Positions 38,504 through 46,783 of a DNA stretch of 64,000 nucleotides are shown here, one piece after another. The DNA is from a bacterium M00.F.Ca.ET.205.01.1.1 (GTDB taxonomy: Bacteria; Pseudomonadota; Alphaproteobacteria; Rhizobiales; Rhizobiaceae). The notes beneath the pieces were generated by a model. The model searched no databases. It was given only the letters and a program-made list of their open reading frames with translations, and was not told the origin of the DNA. The first letter of the stretch is position 1. Every line of letters starts with the position of its first letter. The stretch is from positions 124,001 through 188,000 of the forward strand of contig SRUQ01000002.1 of NCBI GenBank assembly GCA_004791255.1, in the 5' to 3' direction. The translations under genes and the position numbers were made by a program.

Positions 38504-39199
38504 ATGCTTGCATTGGATGCCAGACCGGAGCCGGTGGGTATCGTGCCTGCCCAGACGGCCATTGTCGTGGTCGACATGCAGAACGCCTTTGCTTCGGCAG
38601 GCGGGATGTTCGACCTGGCAGGGTTCGACATATCTGGTGCGGCGCCCGCCATTGAAGCCAACAAGCGCCTGCTTGCCGCCGCTCGCCACGCCGGCCTGAC
38701 GGTGGTCTACCTCCAGATGTCGTACAAGCCCGACCTCAGCGATGCGGGAGATCCCTCCTCACCGAATTATCACAAGGAACTGGGGATGGTCTTGATGCGC
38801 GAACGCCCCGAGCTTCGCGGCAAGCTGCTGATCGACAACAGCTGGGATTGGCAGATCGTCGATGCGCTGAAACCCGAGCCAGGCGATCATGTCGTCCGCA
38901 AATCGCGCTACAGCGGATTTTGCAACACCGGACTGGAAGCATATTTGCGCGCCCGCAAAATCCGCCATCTGCTTTTCACCGGCGTTGCGACCAACGTCTG
39001 CGTCGACGCAACCGCGCGTGATGCCTATTTGCTGGAATTCTGGCCGATCCTGATCGAGGACGCGATGAACCATTCAGGCCCGGACTTCAACCGCCAGTCA
39101 ACGCTCTGGAATTTCGAAAACGCGTTCGGATGGGTCGCCAGGACCGACATGGTGGTCGACACCTTGCGAATGGCGGCTGCCGCATCTTTGCCAGCGTAA
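38504..39199 (+). CDS. rutB: RutB-like isochorismatase-superfamily amidohydrolase
   Basis: 231 residues. Asp24 (VVVDMQNAFAS), Lys133 (VVRKSRYSGF) and Cys166 (GVATNVCVDATARDAY) form the isochorismatase-fold triad and sit at the positions of E. coli RutB. Similarity continues over the whole length, for example DLAGFDISGA, KLLIDNSWDWQIVDAL and FGWVARTDMVVD. RutB hydrolyses ureidoacrylate during pyrimidine ring degradation. No other rut gene is present here, so another amide substrate cannot be excluded. The start is supported by GGGAGGAA 7 bases upstream. Confidence 0.85.
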   Translation: MLALDARPEPVGIVPAQTAIVVVDMQNAFASAGGMFDLAGFDISGAAPAIEANKRLLAAARHAGLTVVYLQMSYKPDLSDAGDPSSPNYHKELGMVLMRERPELRGKLLIDNSWDWQIVDALKPEPGDHVVRKSRYSGFCNTGLEAYLRARKIRHLLFTGVATNVCVDATARDAYLLEFWPILIEDAMNHSGPDFNRQSTLWNFENAFGWVARTDMVVDTLRMAAAASLPA

Positions 39200-39242
39200 G
39201 CCAACCGGCGAACCAGCCGCCTTGCTTGTGGTAAAAGGGGGC

Positions 39243-39986
39243 ATGGGCGATTCCTTCCATCTTTCGGCGGCCGATCTCGCGGCGCTCGCTTTCTTCATCC
39301 TCGTCTGGGTGCTGCACACGCTCGCCTCCGACGGCAAGCTGGTCAGCCGCGTGTCACTGACGATGGCGATGAACACGCAGAGGGAGGCCTGGATGCGGAC
39401 CATGGCGGAGCGCGAGATCCGCATCGTCGACACCGCCATCATGAGCGGACTGCAGCAAGGCACCGCCTTTTTCGCCTCCTCCTCGCTGATCGCGCTTGGT
39501 GGTTGCTTCGCCCTGCTTGGCGCTTCCGATCGAGTGCTGACTGTGCTGAGCGACCTGCCGCTGAGCGCGACTTCGTCACGTGCGGCCTTCCAGATGAAGG
39601 TCTTCGGCCTGGTGCTGATCCTGGCTTTCGCCTTCTTCAAATTCGGCTGGGCCTACCGGCTGTTCAACTACTGCTCGATCCTGATCGGCGCGGTGCCGAT
39701 CCCGCATGGCGTTGCCTCGCGCAACCCGATCTCCGAAACGGCGGTGTGGCGTGCGACGCGTATGAACATGCTCGCCGGCAAGCATTTCAATTCCGGCCTG
39801 CGCGCCGTGTTCTTCTCGATCGGCTATCTCGGCTGGTTCGTCGATCCGGTGGTGTTCGTGCTGTCGACGCTGCTGTTGCTGGCCGTGCTGGTGCGGCGCC
39901 AGTTCTTCTCGGCGGCGAGACAGGCGGTGATCGGTCAGCCGCCCGGCGCCGGAAACGGCTCATCGATGCGGCCGGAAAGCCAGTAG
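39243..39986 (+). CDS. DUF599 family membrane protein
   Basis: 247 residues with about four to six hydrophobic helices (LAALAFFILVWVLHTLAS; AFFASSSLIALGGCFALLG; VFGLVLILAFAFFKFGWAY; GYLGWFVDPVVFVLSTLLLL). The sequence LVSRVSLTMAMNTQREAWM matches DUF599. Members are inner-membrane proteins of unknown function. The start ATG at 39243 is 43 bp after the RutB-like stop. The C-terminus overlaps the convergent YdcF gene by 52 bases. Confidence 0.85.
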   Translation: MGDSFHLSAADLAALAFFILVWVLHTLASDGKLVSRVSLTMAMNTQREAWMRTMAEREIRIVDTAIMSGLQQGTAFFASSSLIALGGCFALLGASDRVLTVLSDLPLSATSSRAAFQMKVFGLVLILAFAFFKFGWAYRLFNYCSILIGAVPIPHGVASRNPISETAVWRATRMNMLAGKHFNSGLRAVFFSIGYLGWFVDPVVFVLSTLLLLAVLVRRQFFSAARQAVIGQPPGAGNGSSMRPESQ

Positions 39987-40732
39987 GCGAAAAGCCCGAT
40001 CCATTCGCGGATCGCCATCGTGGTTGCCTGCAGCGAGTCGGCTGGATTGTCGCGAAACAGGCCGACGCCTTCCCGTCCCGAAGTGCGATAGTCGACCGGC
40101 CAGGCAACGGTCACGAAACCGGCCTTGTCGAACAGCGCCTTGGCGCGCGGCATGTGAAAGGCCGATGTCACCAGCAGCCAGGTCTCGCCCGGCTTCGGCT
40201 CGACCAGGTTGCGGCTGAAGACGGCATTCTCGTAAGTGTTACGGGATTTGTCTTCGAGGATCAGCCGATCGGACGAAACGCCCAGCGCGCCGAGCAGGCG
40301 CGGCGCGGTGTCGGCATCGCCCTCGCCATCAAGGAAAAGCGAGCCATTGCCGCCGGACACGACCACTTTTGCTTGCGGGAAGCGCCGGGCGAGGATCGCG
40401 GTCTCGACCATGCGGTCGCCGCCGCTGTTCAGTTCGTAGCCGCCGCGCGCCAGATTGATGGCGCCTTCGAAGCCGCCGCCCAGCACGACGATGCCGTCGA
40501 CTTTCTCCGGCAAAGGCGGCCTGGGGAAGCGCTCCTCCAGCGGATCGAGCATCATCGCACCGAGCGAGGTCCAGGCCGAAAGCGCGAGGATCACGAAGGC
40601 GAGCATGCTGCCCGTGACGGCCACTCGCCGGCGTCCGAACATCGCCGAAACCAGACCCGCCAAAAGCAGGAAGATCGCCAGGTTCAGCGGCTGGATGAAG
40701 AACCAGAATATCTTGGAAAGATAGAAGAACAT
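39935..40732 (-). CDS. YdcF/SanA-family (DUF218) membrane protein
   Basis: 265 residues. Two N-terminal transmembrane segments (FFIQPLNLAIFLLLAGLVSA and AVTGSMLAFVILALSAW) anchor a DUF218 domain. Conserved motifs are DGIVVLGGGFEGAI, KVVVSGGNGSLF, ILEDKSRNTYENAVFSRNL and LLVTSAFHMPRAKALF. YdcF-like proteins such as ElyC act in envelope and peptidoglycan precursor homeostasis. It precedes a dispersed palindrome (40744-40786 lies upstream of its start) and overlaps DUF599 convergently. Confidence 0.9.
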   Translation of the reverse strand: MFFYLSKIFWFFIQPLNLAIFLLLAGLVSAMFGRRRVAVTGSMLAFVILALSAWTSLGAMMLDPLEERFPRPPLPEKVDGIVVLGGGFEGAINLARGGYELNSGGDRMVETAILARRFPQAKVVVSGGNGSLFLDGEGDADTAPRLLGALGVSSDRLILEDKSRNTYENAVFSRNLVEPKPGETWLLVTSAFHMPRAKALFDKAGFVTVAWPVDYRTSGREGVGLFRDNPADSLQATTMAIREWIGLFAYWLSGRIDEPFPAPGG

Positions 40733-40743
40733 TCCTCACCCCA

Positions 40744-40786
40744 TTACAGCGCCGCACGTCCTTTGGACGTGCAAGGGACGCCGTAA
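40744..40786. repeat. Rhizobial-type intergenic palindrome
   Basis: GCACGTCC (40754-40761) and GGACGTGC (40765-40772) form a perfect inner stem. TTACAGCG (40744-40751) and CGCCGTAA (40779-40786) add an outer stem with one G-U pair. The layout resembles dispersed intergenic palindromes common in rhizobia. It lies between gatA's stop and the YdcF start on the same strand. Confidence 0.6.
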
Positions 40787-40813
40787 CGCTTTAACTTTTT
40801 GCGAGAAACCGCC

Positions 40814-42379
40814 TTACCACCACTTCTCCGGCTGGAACGTGCCGGCCGCCTGTTCGATGACGGCGGCGGTCTGGAACAGCGTCTCTTCCTCGAAGGGCCG
40901 GCCGATCAGCTGCAGGCCGAGCGGCAATCCCTTGGGATCGAGGCCGGCGGGCACGGCAATGCCCGGCAGGCCGGCCATGTTGACGGTGACCGTGAAGATG
41001 TCGTTGAGGTACATCTTGACCGGGTCAGCGGCCATGTCCTGGTCGGCGACGCCGAAGGCGGCGGACGGTGTCGCCGGGGTCAGGATGACGTCGACACCGG
41101 CGGCGAAGACGGTCTCGAAGTCGCGCTTGATCAGGGTGCGCACCTTCTGCGCCTGCAGGTAGTAGGCGTCGTAATAGCCGGCCGACAGCACATAGGTGCC
41201 GATCATGATGCGCCGCTTGACCTCGCGGCCGAAACCGGCGGCGCGGGTCTTCTCGTACATGTCGACGATGTCCTTGCCCGGTACGCGCAGGCCGTAGCGA
41301 ACGCCGTCATAGCGCGCGAGGTTGGACGACGCCTCGGCGGGTGCCACGATGTAGTAGGCCGGCAGCGCGTATTTGGTGTGCGGCAGGGAGATGTCGACGA
41401 TCTCCGCGCCGGCGTCCTTCAGCCAGGCAATGCCCTTCTGCCACAACGCTTCGATCTCGGCGGGCATGCCGTCGACGCGGTATTCCTTGGGAATGCCGAC
41501 CTTCATGCCCTTGATCGGCTTGCCGATCGCCGCCTCGTAGTCCGGCACCGGCCGGTCGACCGACGTTGTGTCCTTCGGATCGACCGAGGCCATGGATTTC
41601 AGAAGGATCGCGGCGTCGCGCACGTCGCGCGCGATCGGTCCGGCCTGGTCGAGCGACGAGGCGAAGGCAACAATGCCCCAGCGTGAGCAGCGGCCATAGG
41701 TCGGCTTGATGCCCACCGTGCCGGTGAAGGCGGCCGGCTGGCGGATCGAGCCGCCGGTATCGGTCGCGGTGGCGCCGGCGCACAGGAAGGCCGAGACGGC
41801 GGTCGCCGAGCCGCCGGAAGAACCGCCGGGCACCAGTTGCGCATTGTCCAGGCTACGGGCGGTCTTCGTGCCACCGGCCGAGACGAACCCGCCATCGCCC
41901 TGATGCGTGGTCGGCATCACCACCGTGTCGAGGCGCAAACGCCGCCACGGGTTGATGACGGGTCCGTAGTGGGAGGTTTCGTTGGACGAGCCCATGGCGA
42001 ACTCGTCCATGTTGAGCTTGCCCAGCATCACCGCGCCGTCCGCCCACAGGTTGGATGTGACGGTCGATTCATAGCGCGGCTTGAAGCCGTCCAGCACATG
42101 GCTGCAGGCCTGGGTGTGGACGCCGTCGGTGCCGAACAGGTCCTTGATGCCCAGCGGGATGCCTTCCAGCGCACCGCCCTCGCCCTTGGCCAGCCTGGCG
42201 TCCGACGCCTTGGCCATGTCGCGTGCCTTGTCGGCGGTTACCGCGACATAGGCATTGAGCGCCGGATTGGCGCGCTCGATCGCCTGGAGATAGGTCTCCG
42301 TCAGCTCCGCCGCGGTGATCTCCTTGCCGCGCAGCCTGGCGCGGGCCTGCGAAATCGTCAGTCGGGTAAGGTCGCTCAT
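40814..42379 (-). CDS. gatA: Aspartyl/glutamyl-tRNA amidotransferase subunit A
   Basis: 521 residues, amidase subunit of GatCAB, which converts Glu-tRNA(Gln) and Asp-tRNA(Asn) to the amidated forms. The catalytic Lys is in [11 protein letters not shown]. The Gly/Ser-rich amidase signature [15 protein letters not shown] is followed by [11 protein letters not shown], giving the Ser-cisSer-Lys triad. The start (MSDLTRLT) at 42379 shares one base with the stop of an upstream GNAT gene. gatB is not in this window. An unrelated GNAT gene separates gatA from gatC. Confidence 0.97.
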   Translation of the reverse strand: MSDLTRLTISQARARLRGKEITAAELTETYLQAIERANPALNAYVAVTADKARDMAKASDARLAKGEGGALEGIPLGIKDLFGTDGVHTQACSHVLDGFKPRYESTVTSNLWADGAVMLGKLNMDEFAMGSSNETSHYGPVINPWRRLRLDTVVMPTTHQGDGGFVSAGGTKTARSLDNAQLVPGGSSGGSATAVSAFLCAGATATDTGGSIRQPAAFTGTVGIKPTYGRCSRWGIVAFASSLDQAGPIARDVRDAAILLKSMASVDPKDTTSVDRPVPDYEAAIGKPIKGMKVGIPKEYRVDGMPAEIEALWQKGIAWLKDAGAEIVDISLPHTKYALPAYYIVAPAEASSNLARYDGVRYGLRVPGKDIVDMYEKTRAAGFGREVKRRIMIGTYVLSAGYYDAYYLQAQKVRTLIKRDFETVFAAGVDVILTPATPSAAFGVADQDMAADPVKMYLNDIFTVTVNMAGLPGIAVPAGLDPKGLPLGLQLIGRPFEEETLFQTAAVIEQAAGTFQPEKWW

Positions 42380-42834
42380 CAAAGGCTCTTTTCGTAAAAC
42401 ACCGACCACTCGGAATCGGGATAATCCAGCACCGGGCCGCAGCGTGAAAACCCGGCGCGCTCGTAAACGGTCCAGGCGGCGGGATGGCGATCGCCGGTCT
42501 CAAGGACCAGGCGTTTCAGCCCTTCGTGACGCGCCAGCGCCTCGACACGTTCGACGATCGAGGCGCCGATCTTTTGGCCACGATGCGTAGGCCGCGTATA
42601 CATCCGCTTGACCTCGCCGATCTCGCCGCCATGGCGCTTCAGCGCCCCGCAACCGATGGCCAGGCCATCGTCGCGGGCGATGAAGACGGTTGTGTCCTGG
42701 CCCGCCATCTGTTCGACCGTCAGGTGATAGCAATGCTCCGGCGGCGTCAGTTCGAGCAGCGTCGCGTTGAGTTCGGCTACCAGCCCGCGCACGTCGTCCT
42801 GCAGCGGCGTCTCGATGGCGATCTCGATTGCCAT
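42379..42834 (-). CDS. GNAT-family N-acetyltransferase
   Basis: 151 residues from [18 protein letters not shown]. The acetyl-CoA-binding motif A reads [21 protein letters not shown] (as RxxGxG/A form RGQKIG). [22 protein letters not shown] follows, the classic GNAT C-terminal pattern. Acceptor substrate unknown. It starts 7 bp after gatC and ends overlapping gatA by one base, so it is part of the gatC-gatA transcript. Confidence 0.92.
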   Translation of the reverse strand: MAIEIAIETPLQDDVRGLVAELNATLLELTPPEHCYHLTVEQMAGQDTTVFIARDDGLAIGCGALKRHGGEIGEVKRMYTRPTHRGQKIGASIVERVEALARHEGLKRLVLETGDRHPAAWTVYERAGFSRCGPVLDYPDSEWSVFYEKSL

Positions 42835-42841
42835 CGGCCCG

Positions 42842-43129
42842 TTACTCCACGACCTTCGGCACGAGGAAGAAATTCTCGTCGGTCGCCGGCGCGTTGGCGA
42901 CGATGTCGGCCGCCTTGTTGCCATCGGTGACGACGTCCATACGCTTCTTCATCTCCATCGGCGTCACCGAAGTCATCGGCTCGACGCCGGAAACATCGAC
43001 CTCGTTCAGCTGCTCGACGAAGCCAAGTATGGCGTTCAGCTCGCCGGTCATGCGCTGGGCATCTTCCTCGCTCACCGCAATGCGGGCGAGACGCGCGACG
43101 CGCTTCACTGTCTTGACATCAACGGACAT
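42842..43129 (-). CDS. gatC: Aspartyl/glutamyl-tRNA amidotransferase subunit C
   Basis: 95 residues, the small subunit that wraps and stabilises Gat[21 protein letters not shown] and [22 protein letters not shown] are the conserved helices, and the tail [11 protein letters not shown] ends in the typical FxVPKVVE. Normal length. The start CAT at 43127-43129 removes a long antisense-like extension of the same frame. Confidence 0.97.
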   Translation of the reverse strand: MSVDVKTVKRVARLARIAVSEEDAQRMTGELNAILGFVEQLNEVDVSGVEPMTSVTPMEMKKRMDVVTDGNKAADIVANAPATDENFFLVPKVVE

Positions 43130-43211
43130 GTTTTTGCCTCGGGGAAAACCAGTTCGGGCTATAGCGACGAGACGCGCGGCGCGCAACATGCATCGTGCGG
43201 GGCGGCGAACC

Positions 43212-44069
43212 TTAAGCCACTGCGTCGAGCTGGTTCCTGGGGCGACGCAACGGGTTGGGCAACTCGAACAACCGCTTCTTCGACGAACACATGCCGCATG
43301 CGCCCTCGTCCTCCAGCGCGGCGAAGGCTCGCAATTCAGCCTTGGAACAGGTGGGCTCGAGCGGTTTATAAGCGAGATAGGCGTCCCACTTGTCGGACAG
43401 GCGGTATTTTGCCTTCTGCATCGGCAGATAGGCCAGCGGCGCGCATTTCCAGATCTGCCCGGCGTGAAGTTGCTTGCAGTGGCGAGCCGGGCAGATCTCC
43501 CAACTGGCGCGAGGATCGCCGTCCTCGAAAGGCAACATGGTATCGCCGAAGCCTTGGTAGCGCCGCGTCCAGTTCTTGTTGGACGGGCGGATATCGATAC
43601 GCAGCCCGTGCTCCCGGCGCCACGCTTCAAGCAGTTCGAAAACCGGCTTCAGCCTCTCCCGATACTCCTCGGAGTCGTGATGAACCGAGATGCTTAGCTG
43701 GGCGTCGCGATCGGCGGCGAGAATTGCCGGCAAAGTCGGGTGACGGTGCAAGAAAAAGCCGTTGCTGACGATGTCTATCGTGGCCTCGGGCCAATGCCGC
43801 CGCACCAGCCCGACGAAGGCAGGCAGTTGCGGGTGAATGGTGGGCTCTCCGCCCAGGATCGTGAACCGCGAGACCGATACGCGTCGGGCCCACAGCCCCA
43901 TCCAGCGGTCCGCCTCCTCCAGCGAGACGGTGCCGGAATGCGCGTGATTGGAGTAATGCGAGCAGCTTTCGCAGGACAGGTTGCAGCCATGCGCGACATG
44001 CAGTTCCAGTTTTGGGAACACTAGCCGTTCACCGCCAATGAGCGACCTTAAGCGCCGCAGCATCGTCAT
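43212..44069 (-). CDS. Radical SAM protein with C-terminal cysteine clusters
   Basis: 285 residues. The radical SAM [4Fe-4S] motif is Cys29-x3-Cys33-x2-Cys36 in [16 protein letters not shown], and [18 protein letters not shown] contains the GGE motif. The C-terminal part has more cysteines ([20 protein letters not shown], later [11 protein letters not shown] and [10 protein letters not shown]), consistent with a SPASM/twitch-like auxiliary cluster. The substrate is unknown. ATGA overlap with an upstream gene for a small secreted Cys-rich protein implies co-translation. Homologues of this type frequently sit near glycosyl- or methyltransferase genes (inference). The longer frame to 44090 is less likely. 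Confidence 0.88.
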   Translation of the reverse strand: MTMLRRLRSLIGGERLVFPKLELHVAHGCNLSCESCSHYSNHAHSGTVSLEEADRWMGLWARRVSVSRFTILGGEPTIHPQLPAFVGLVRRHWPEATIDIVSNGFFLHRHPTLPAILAADRDAQLSISVHHDSEEYRERLKPVFELLEAWRREHGLRIDIRPSNKNWTRRYQGFGDTMLPFEDGDPRASWEICPARHCKQLHAGQIWKCAPLAYLPMQKAKYRLSDKWDAYLAYKPLEPTCSKAELRAFAALEDEGACGMCSSKKRLFELPNPLRRPRNQLDAVA

Positions 44070-44482
44070 GGCAGGGCCACACCCTCGCACAGGTAATAGC
44101 TGCCGCTGTTGCCGCTCGCCTCGCCCTCGTCATCGACGGGGCGAACCGAGACGAGATCGATCTGCTTCGAGTTCATCTGCGTCACCGAAAGCACATCGGG
44201 AAAGACATAGCCCGGCTCCTGACAAATCGCCGTCACTGCCCAGCTTGGCGACGCCGTCGCCTTGCTGACCTGGACGAACTCGCAGTTGTATTCGACGCCC
44301 TGCAGCCCATGTGCCGAAAGAACGACATTGCCGGCGTCGATCAGCTTCTGCAGCGTATCTTTCCTGGCCTGCGCGCAAAGCTCCTCGGACTGAAGATAGA
44401 CACCTTCGATGAAATCATCGGCTGTAAGCGCCGGTGACGCCGCGACAAACATAGACACACAAAGAGATTGCCGCAACGCCAT
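44066..44482 (-). CDS. Small secreted protein with four cysteines, unknown function
   Basis: 138 residues. The N-terminus MALRQSLCVSMFVAASPALT looks like a signal peptide (cleavage near ALTA-DDF). Four cysteines remain in the mature part (36, 67, 87, 132), enough for two disulfides. I recognise no domain family. It ends in an ATGA overlap with the radical SAM gene, so the two are probably translated together. No core-peptide features of a ribosomally made peptide are obvious, so I do not call it a precursor. Confidence 0.65.
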   Translation of the reverse strand: MALRQSLCVSMFVAASPALTADDFIEGVYLQSEELCAQARKDTLQKLIDAGNVVLSAHGLQGVEYNCEFVQVSKATASPSWAVTAICQEPGYVFPDVLSVTQMNSKQIDLVSVRPVDDEGEASGNSGSYYLCEGVALP

Positions 44483-44506
44483 GGTTTCATTCCGCTTTAG
44501 CTGCTT

Positions 44507-45214
44507 CTAGATCGTAATGGTCTCACCGATCTTCGGCAATGCCACCGTGACGCCGGATCCTTCCAGGCCAGCCTCGAATTTCTCGGCGGTCTGGTCGATC
44601 ATCGGAAACGTGCCGAAATGGCAAGGGATGACGGTCTCGAACTGGAAGAAACGGCGGCAGGCCAGGGCTGCGACGGCGCCGCCCATGGTGAAGCGGTCGC
44701 CGATCGGCACGATGCCGATCTTGGGTTCGTGCAGCTCATTGATCAGCGCCATGTCGGAAAAGATGTCGGTATCACCCATGTGGTAGAGCGTCCTGTCGTC
44801 CGGGAAATGCAGGACGAGGCCGCCGGGATTGCCGAGATACACGTTCTTGCCGCCGTCTTCCCCGAACGAGGAGGAATGCAACGCCTGGACGAAGGTGGTG
44901 GTGAAACCGCCGCAATCGACCGTTCCGCCGATGTTGCCGGGATTGATCTTCTTGTCGCTGGCGCCCTTGCCGACCAGATACATGCAGATCTCGAAATTGG
45001 CGACCAGTTGCGCTCCGCTCTTGGCAAGCACTTCCAGCGCACCGCTGATGTGGTCGCTGTGCCCGTGCGTCAAAAGGACGTGCGTAATCCCCTCCGCGGG
45101 CCCTTCCCAACCGCCCGTCCAGGACGGATTGCCGATCAGATAGGGATCGATCAGGATTTTTGCGTCCGCGGTGTCGATGCGGAAGGCCGAATGGCCATAC
45201 CAGGTCAGTTTCAT
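44507..45214 (-). CDS. UPF0173 metal-dependent hydrolase
   Basis: 235 residues, metallo-beta-lactamase fold. MKLTWYGHSAFRI starts the protein and LLTHGHSDHISGALEV is the HxHxDH metal motif. Further blocks are YHMGDTDIFSDMALINEL and the C-terminal VIPCHFGTFPMIDQTAE. The substrate is unknown. The start MKLTWYGH at 45214 is the family start, three codons after a possible ATG. It is divergent from ruvX with 125 bp between starts. Confidence 0.93.
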   Translation of the reverse strand: MKLTWYGHSAFRIDTADAKILIDPYLIGNPSWTGGWEGPAEGITHVLLTHGHSDHISGALEVLAKSGAQLVANFEICMYLVGKGASDKKINPGNIGGTVDCGGFTTTFVQALHSSSFGEDGGKNVYLGNPGGLVLHFPDDRTLYHMGDTDIFSDMALINELHEPKIGIVPIGDRFTMGGAVAALACRRFFQFETVIPCHFGTFPMIDQTAEKFEAGLEGSGVTVALPKIGETITI

Positions 45215-45339
45215 TGAATGCATTCCTCGATTTTTGCGTCGCCGAAGGATAGAACGCCCACGGCCCTCAGATCAAAGGGTTACTGTGTCCGCCCTGCGTT
45301 TGACAAAACACGTGGCGGTGAAAACGCGAAGGACGAGCG

Positions 45340-45846
45340 TTGGGCATTATCACGATCGAGGAATTGCCGGCGCGGCTTACCGGCGGCAAGACGCTGGCGG
45401 GCCTCGACCTCGGCGACAAGACGATCGGCGTGGCTGTCTCCGATCGCGGTTTTTCCTTCGCGCATCCGCGACCGGTCATCATGCGACGGAAATTCACGCT
45501 CGATGCCGCCGCGCTGCTGGCCTTGCTGCAGAAGGAGAATGCCGGGGCGGTGGCAATCGGGCTGCCGATCAACATGGACGGCTCGGAGGGACCGCGCGCG
45601 CAGAAATCGCGTGCTTTCGTGCGCAACATGGCGCAACTGAGCGACTTGCCCTTCGTGCTCTGGGATGAGAGGCTATCGACCGTCGCGGCCGAACGGACGC
45701 TGATCGAGATGGACTTTTCACGCGCCAAGCGCGCGGGAAAGATCGATTCGGCGGCGGCCGCCTTTATTCTGCAGGGAGTTCTGGACCGGCTTCAGTCGCT
45801 CGCTGCAGCCGCTCGAACGGAACAGGACCCGTCCAGCGACGCCTGA
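45340..45846 (+). CDS. ruvX: Holliday junction resolvase RuvX (YqgF)
   Basis: 168 residues with the RNase-H-like fold (YqgF). The first catalytic Asp is in [17 protein letters not shown], the second acidic block is [16 protein letters not shown], and [14 protein letters not shown] ends the domain. It is implicated in DNA recombination and in 16S rRNA 5'-end processing. The start is a TTG at 45340 (GCGTTGGGC) preceded by AAGGACG. It overlaps the convergent hypothetical gene at its 3' end by 83 bases. Confidence 0.92.
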   Translation: MGIITIEELPARLTGGKTLAGLDLGDKTIGVAVSDRGFSFAHPRPVIMRRKFTLDAAALLALLQKENAGAVAIGLPINMDGSEGPRAQKSRAFVRNMAQLSDLPFVLWDERLSTVAAERTLIEMDFSRAKRAGKIDSAAAAFILQGVLDRLQSLAAAARTEQDPSSDA

Positions 45847-46105
45847 CCCAGCCGATGATTTCGCGGCGGCGGCGGAACGCCCACAGGGCCATCAGCAGAA
45901 ACCCGTCGAATATGCAGGCGTTTGCCACCATCCCGGGAATGATCGCCGGGTCGATGCCCAGCATCTGACCATAGAGCTGGAAGAAAAAGTCGTGCATCTG
46001 CCGGGTGAGCATCGCGTAGCCGAAGCTCATGTCGTTGGCTGACAGATAGAACCAGCCCCAGAACAGCGCCATCGGGGCGGCCCACAATCCGAAGATATAG
46101 CGCAT
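45764..46105 (-). CDS. Small membrane protein, conserved in rhizobia
   Basis: 113 residues with two hydrophobic segments ([20 protein letters not shown] and [15 protein letters not shown]) and a basic, Arg-rich C-terminus. [19 protein letters not shown] lies between them. I think it belongs to the DUF6105 family but cannot check. Its start shares one base with the stop of the upstream membrane gene, so the two are probably an operon. Its 3' end overlaps convergent ruvX by 83 bases. Confidence 0.75.
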   Translation of the reverse strand: MRYIFGLWAAPMALFWGWFYLSANDMSFGYAMLTRQMHDFFFQLYGQMLGIDPAIIPGMVANACIFDGFLLMALWAFRRRREIIGWVRRRWTGPVPFERLQRATEAGPELPAE

Positions 46106-46653
46106 CAGCGGCCTCCCCGGGGGGTCGGGCCGGTGCGGCCAGATATCAGGGAAAGCAATGAATTGTGGGCGGCGGCCTTCGCCATGTTGTGCGCTTTGGC
46201 ATGGAACTCGCCCTCGTCCGACACGACGACGCTACGCCGCTCTGCAAGCATTGCGACATAAGACGCCAGGAGCGCGGCCATTTGCACGGCAACAACCAGG
46301 AACAGGCCGTTGATGCCTTGCGCCGCGCCGCCGATCAGGATCAAGGACAGCACGCCGGAAGCGGAGATGAAGGCGATGCGGGCAACGCTGTCACCACCCG
46401 GATTGGCCGCATCGTTGATCAGCGTTTCGACAAAGGCCCAAAAGAACAGCACCGCCACGACAAGAAAGGCCGTCGCCAGCGATGCGACCACGACGATGTT
46501 TTCCAGGTTGACGAAGCGAGCACTCTCGATGGGCACGCCCAGCACGCCAAGTGCCGCCGCCACACCACGATTCCCATCGATGCACAGAACCGCCAGAAGG
46601 GCGAAGGCGATCGTCCAGTGCAAGGCCAGAAAAGAGGTCAATACCTGTCGCAT
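46105..46653 (-). CDS. Four-helix membrane protein of unknown function
   Basis: 182 residues from MRQVLTSFLALHWTIAFALL. About four hydrophobic helices (VLTSFLALHWTIAFALLAVL, VVVASLATAFLVVAVLFFWAF, FISASGVLSLILIGG, GLFLVVAVQMAALLASYV) are followed by a soluble tail with HAKAHNMAKAAAHNSLLSLI. No family recognised. It is coupled by a one-base TGATG overlap to the smaller membrane protein downstream. The ATG at 46707 is an alternative start. Confidence 0.75.
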   Translation of the reverse strand: MRQVLTSFLALHWTIAFALLAVLCIDGNRGVAAALGVLGVPIESARFVNLENIVVVASLATAFLVVAVLFFWAFVETLINDAANPGGDSVARIAFISASGVLSLILIGGAAQGINGLFLVVAVQMAALLASYVAMLAERRSVVVSDEGEFHAKAHNMAKAAAHNSLLSLISGRTGPTPRGGR

Positions 46654-46783
46654 CGTGATTCCTGCTTCGACAGGAACGACACTGGGCTTTGCCGCCCGCC
46701 ACCGCAACGGAAACCATTTGTTAAGGTTAACGGCGAGCCGGACCGTATGGCGATCGACAGGCGTGCGCCGGAAACTCCAGACC

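Noticed and set aside
44066..44482. Ribosomally synthesised peptide precursor for the radical SAM enzyme
   Set aside because: 138 residues with a Sec-type signal peptide and scattered cysteines; no leader/core layout or repeated core motif.
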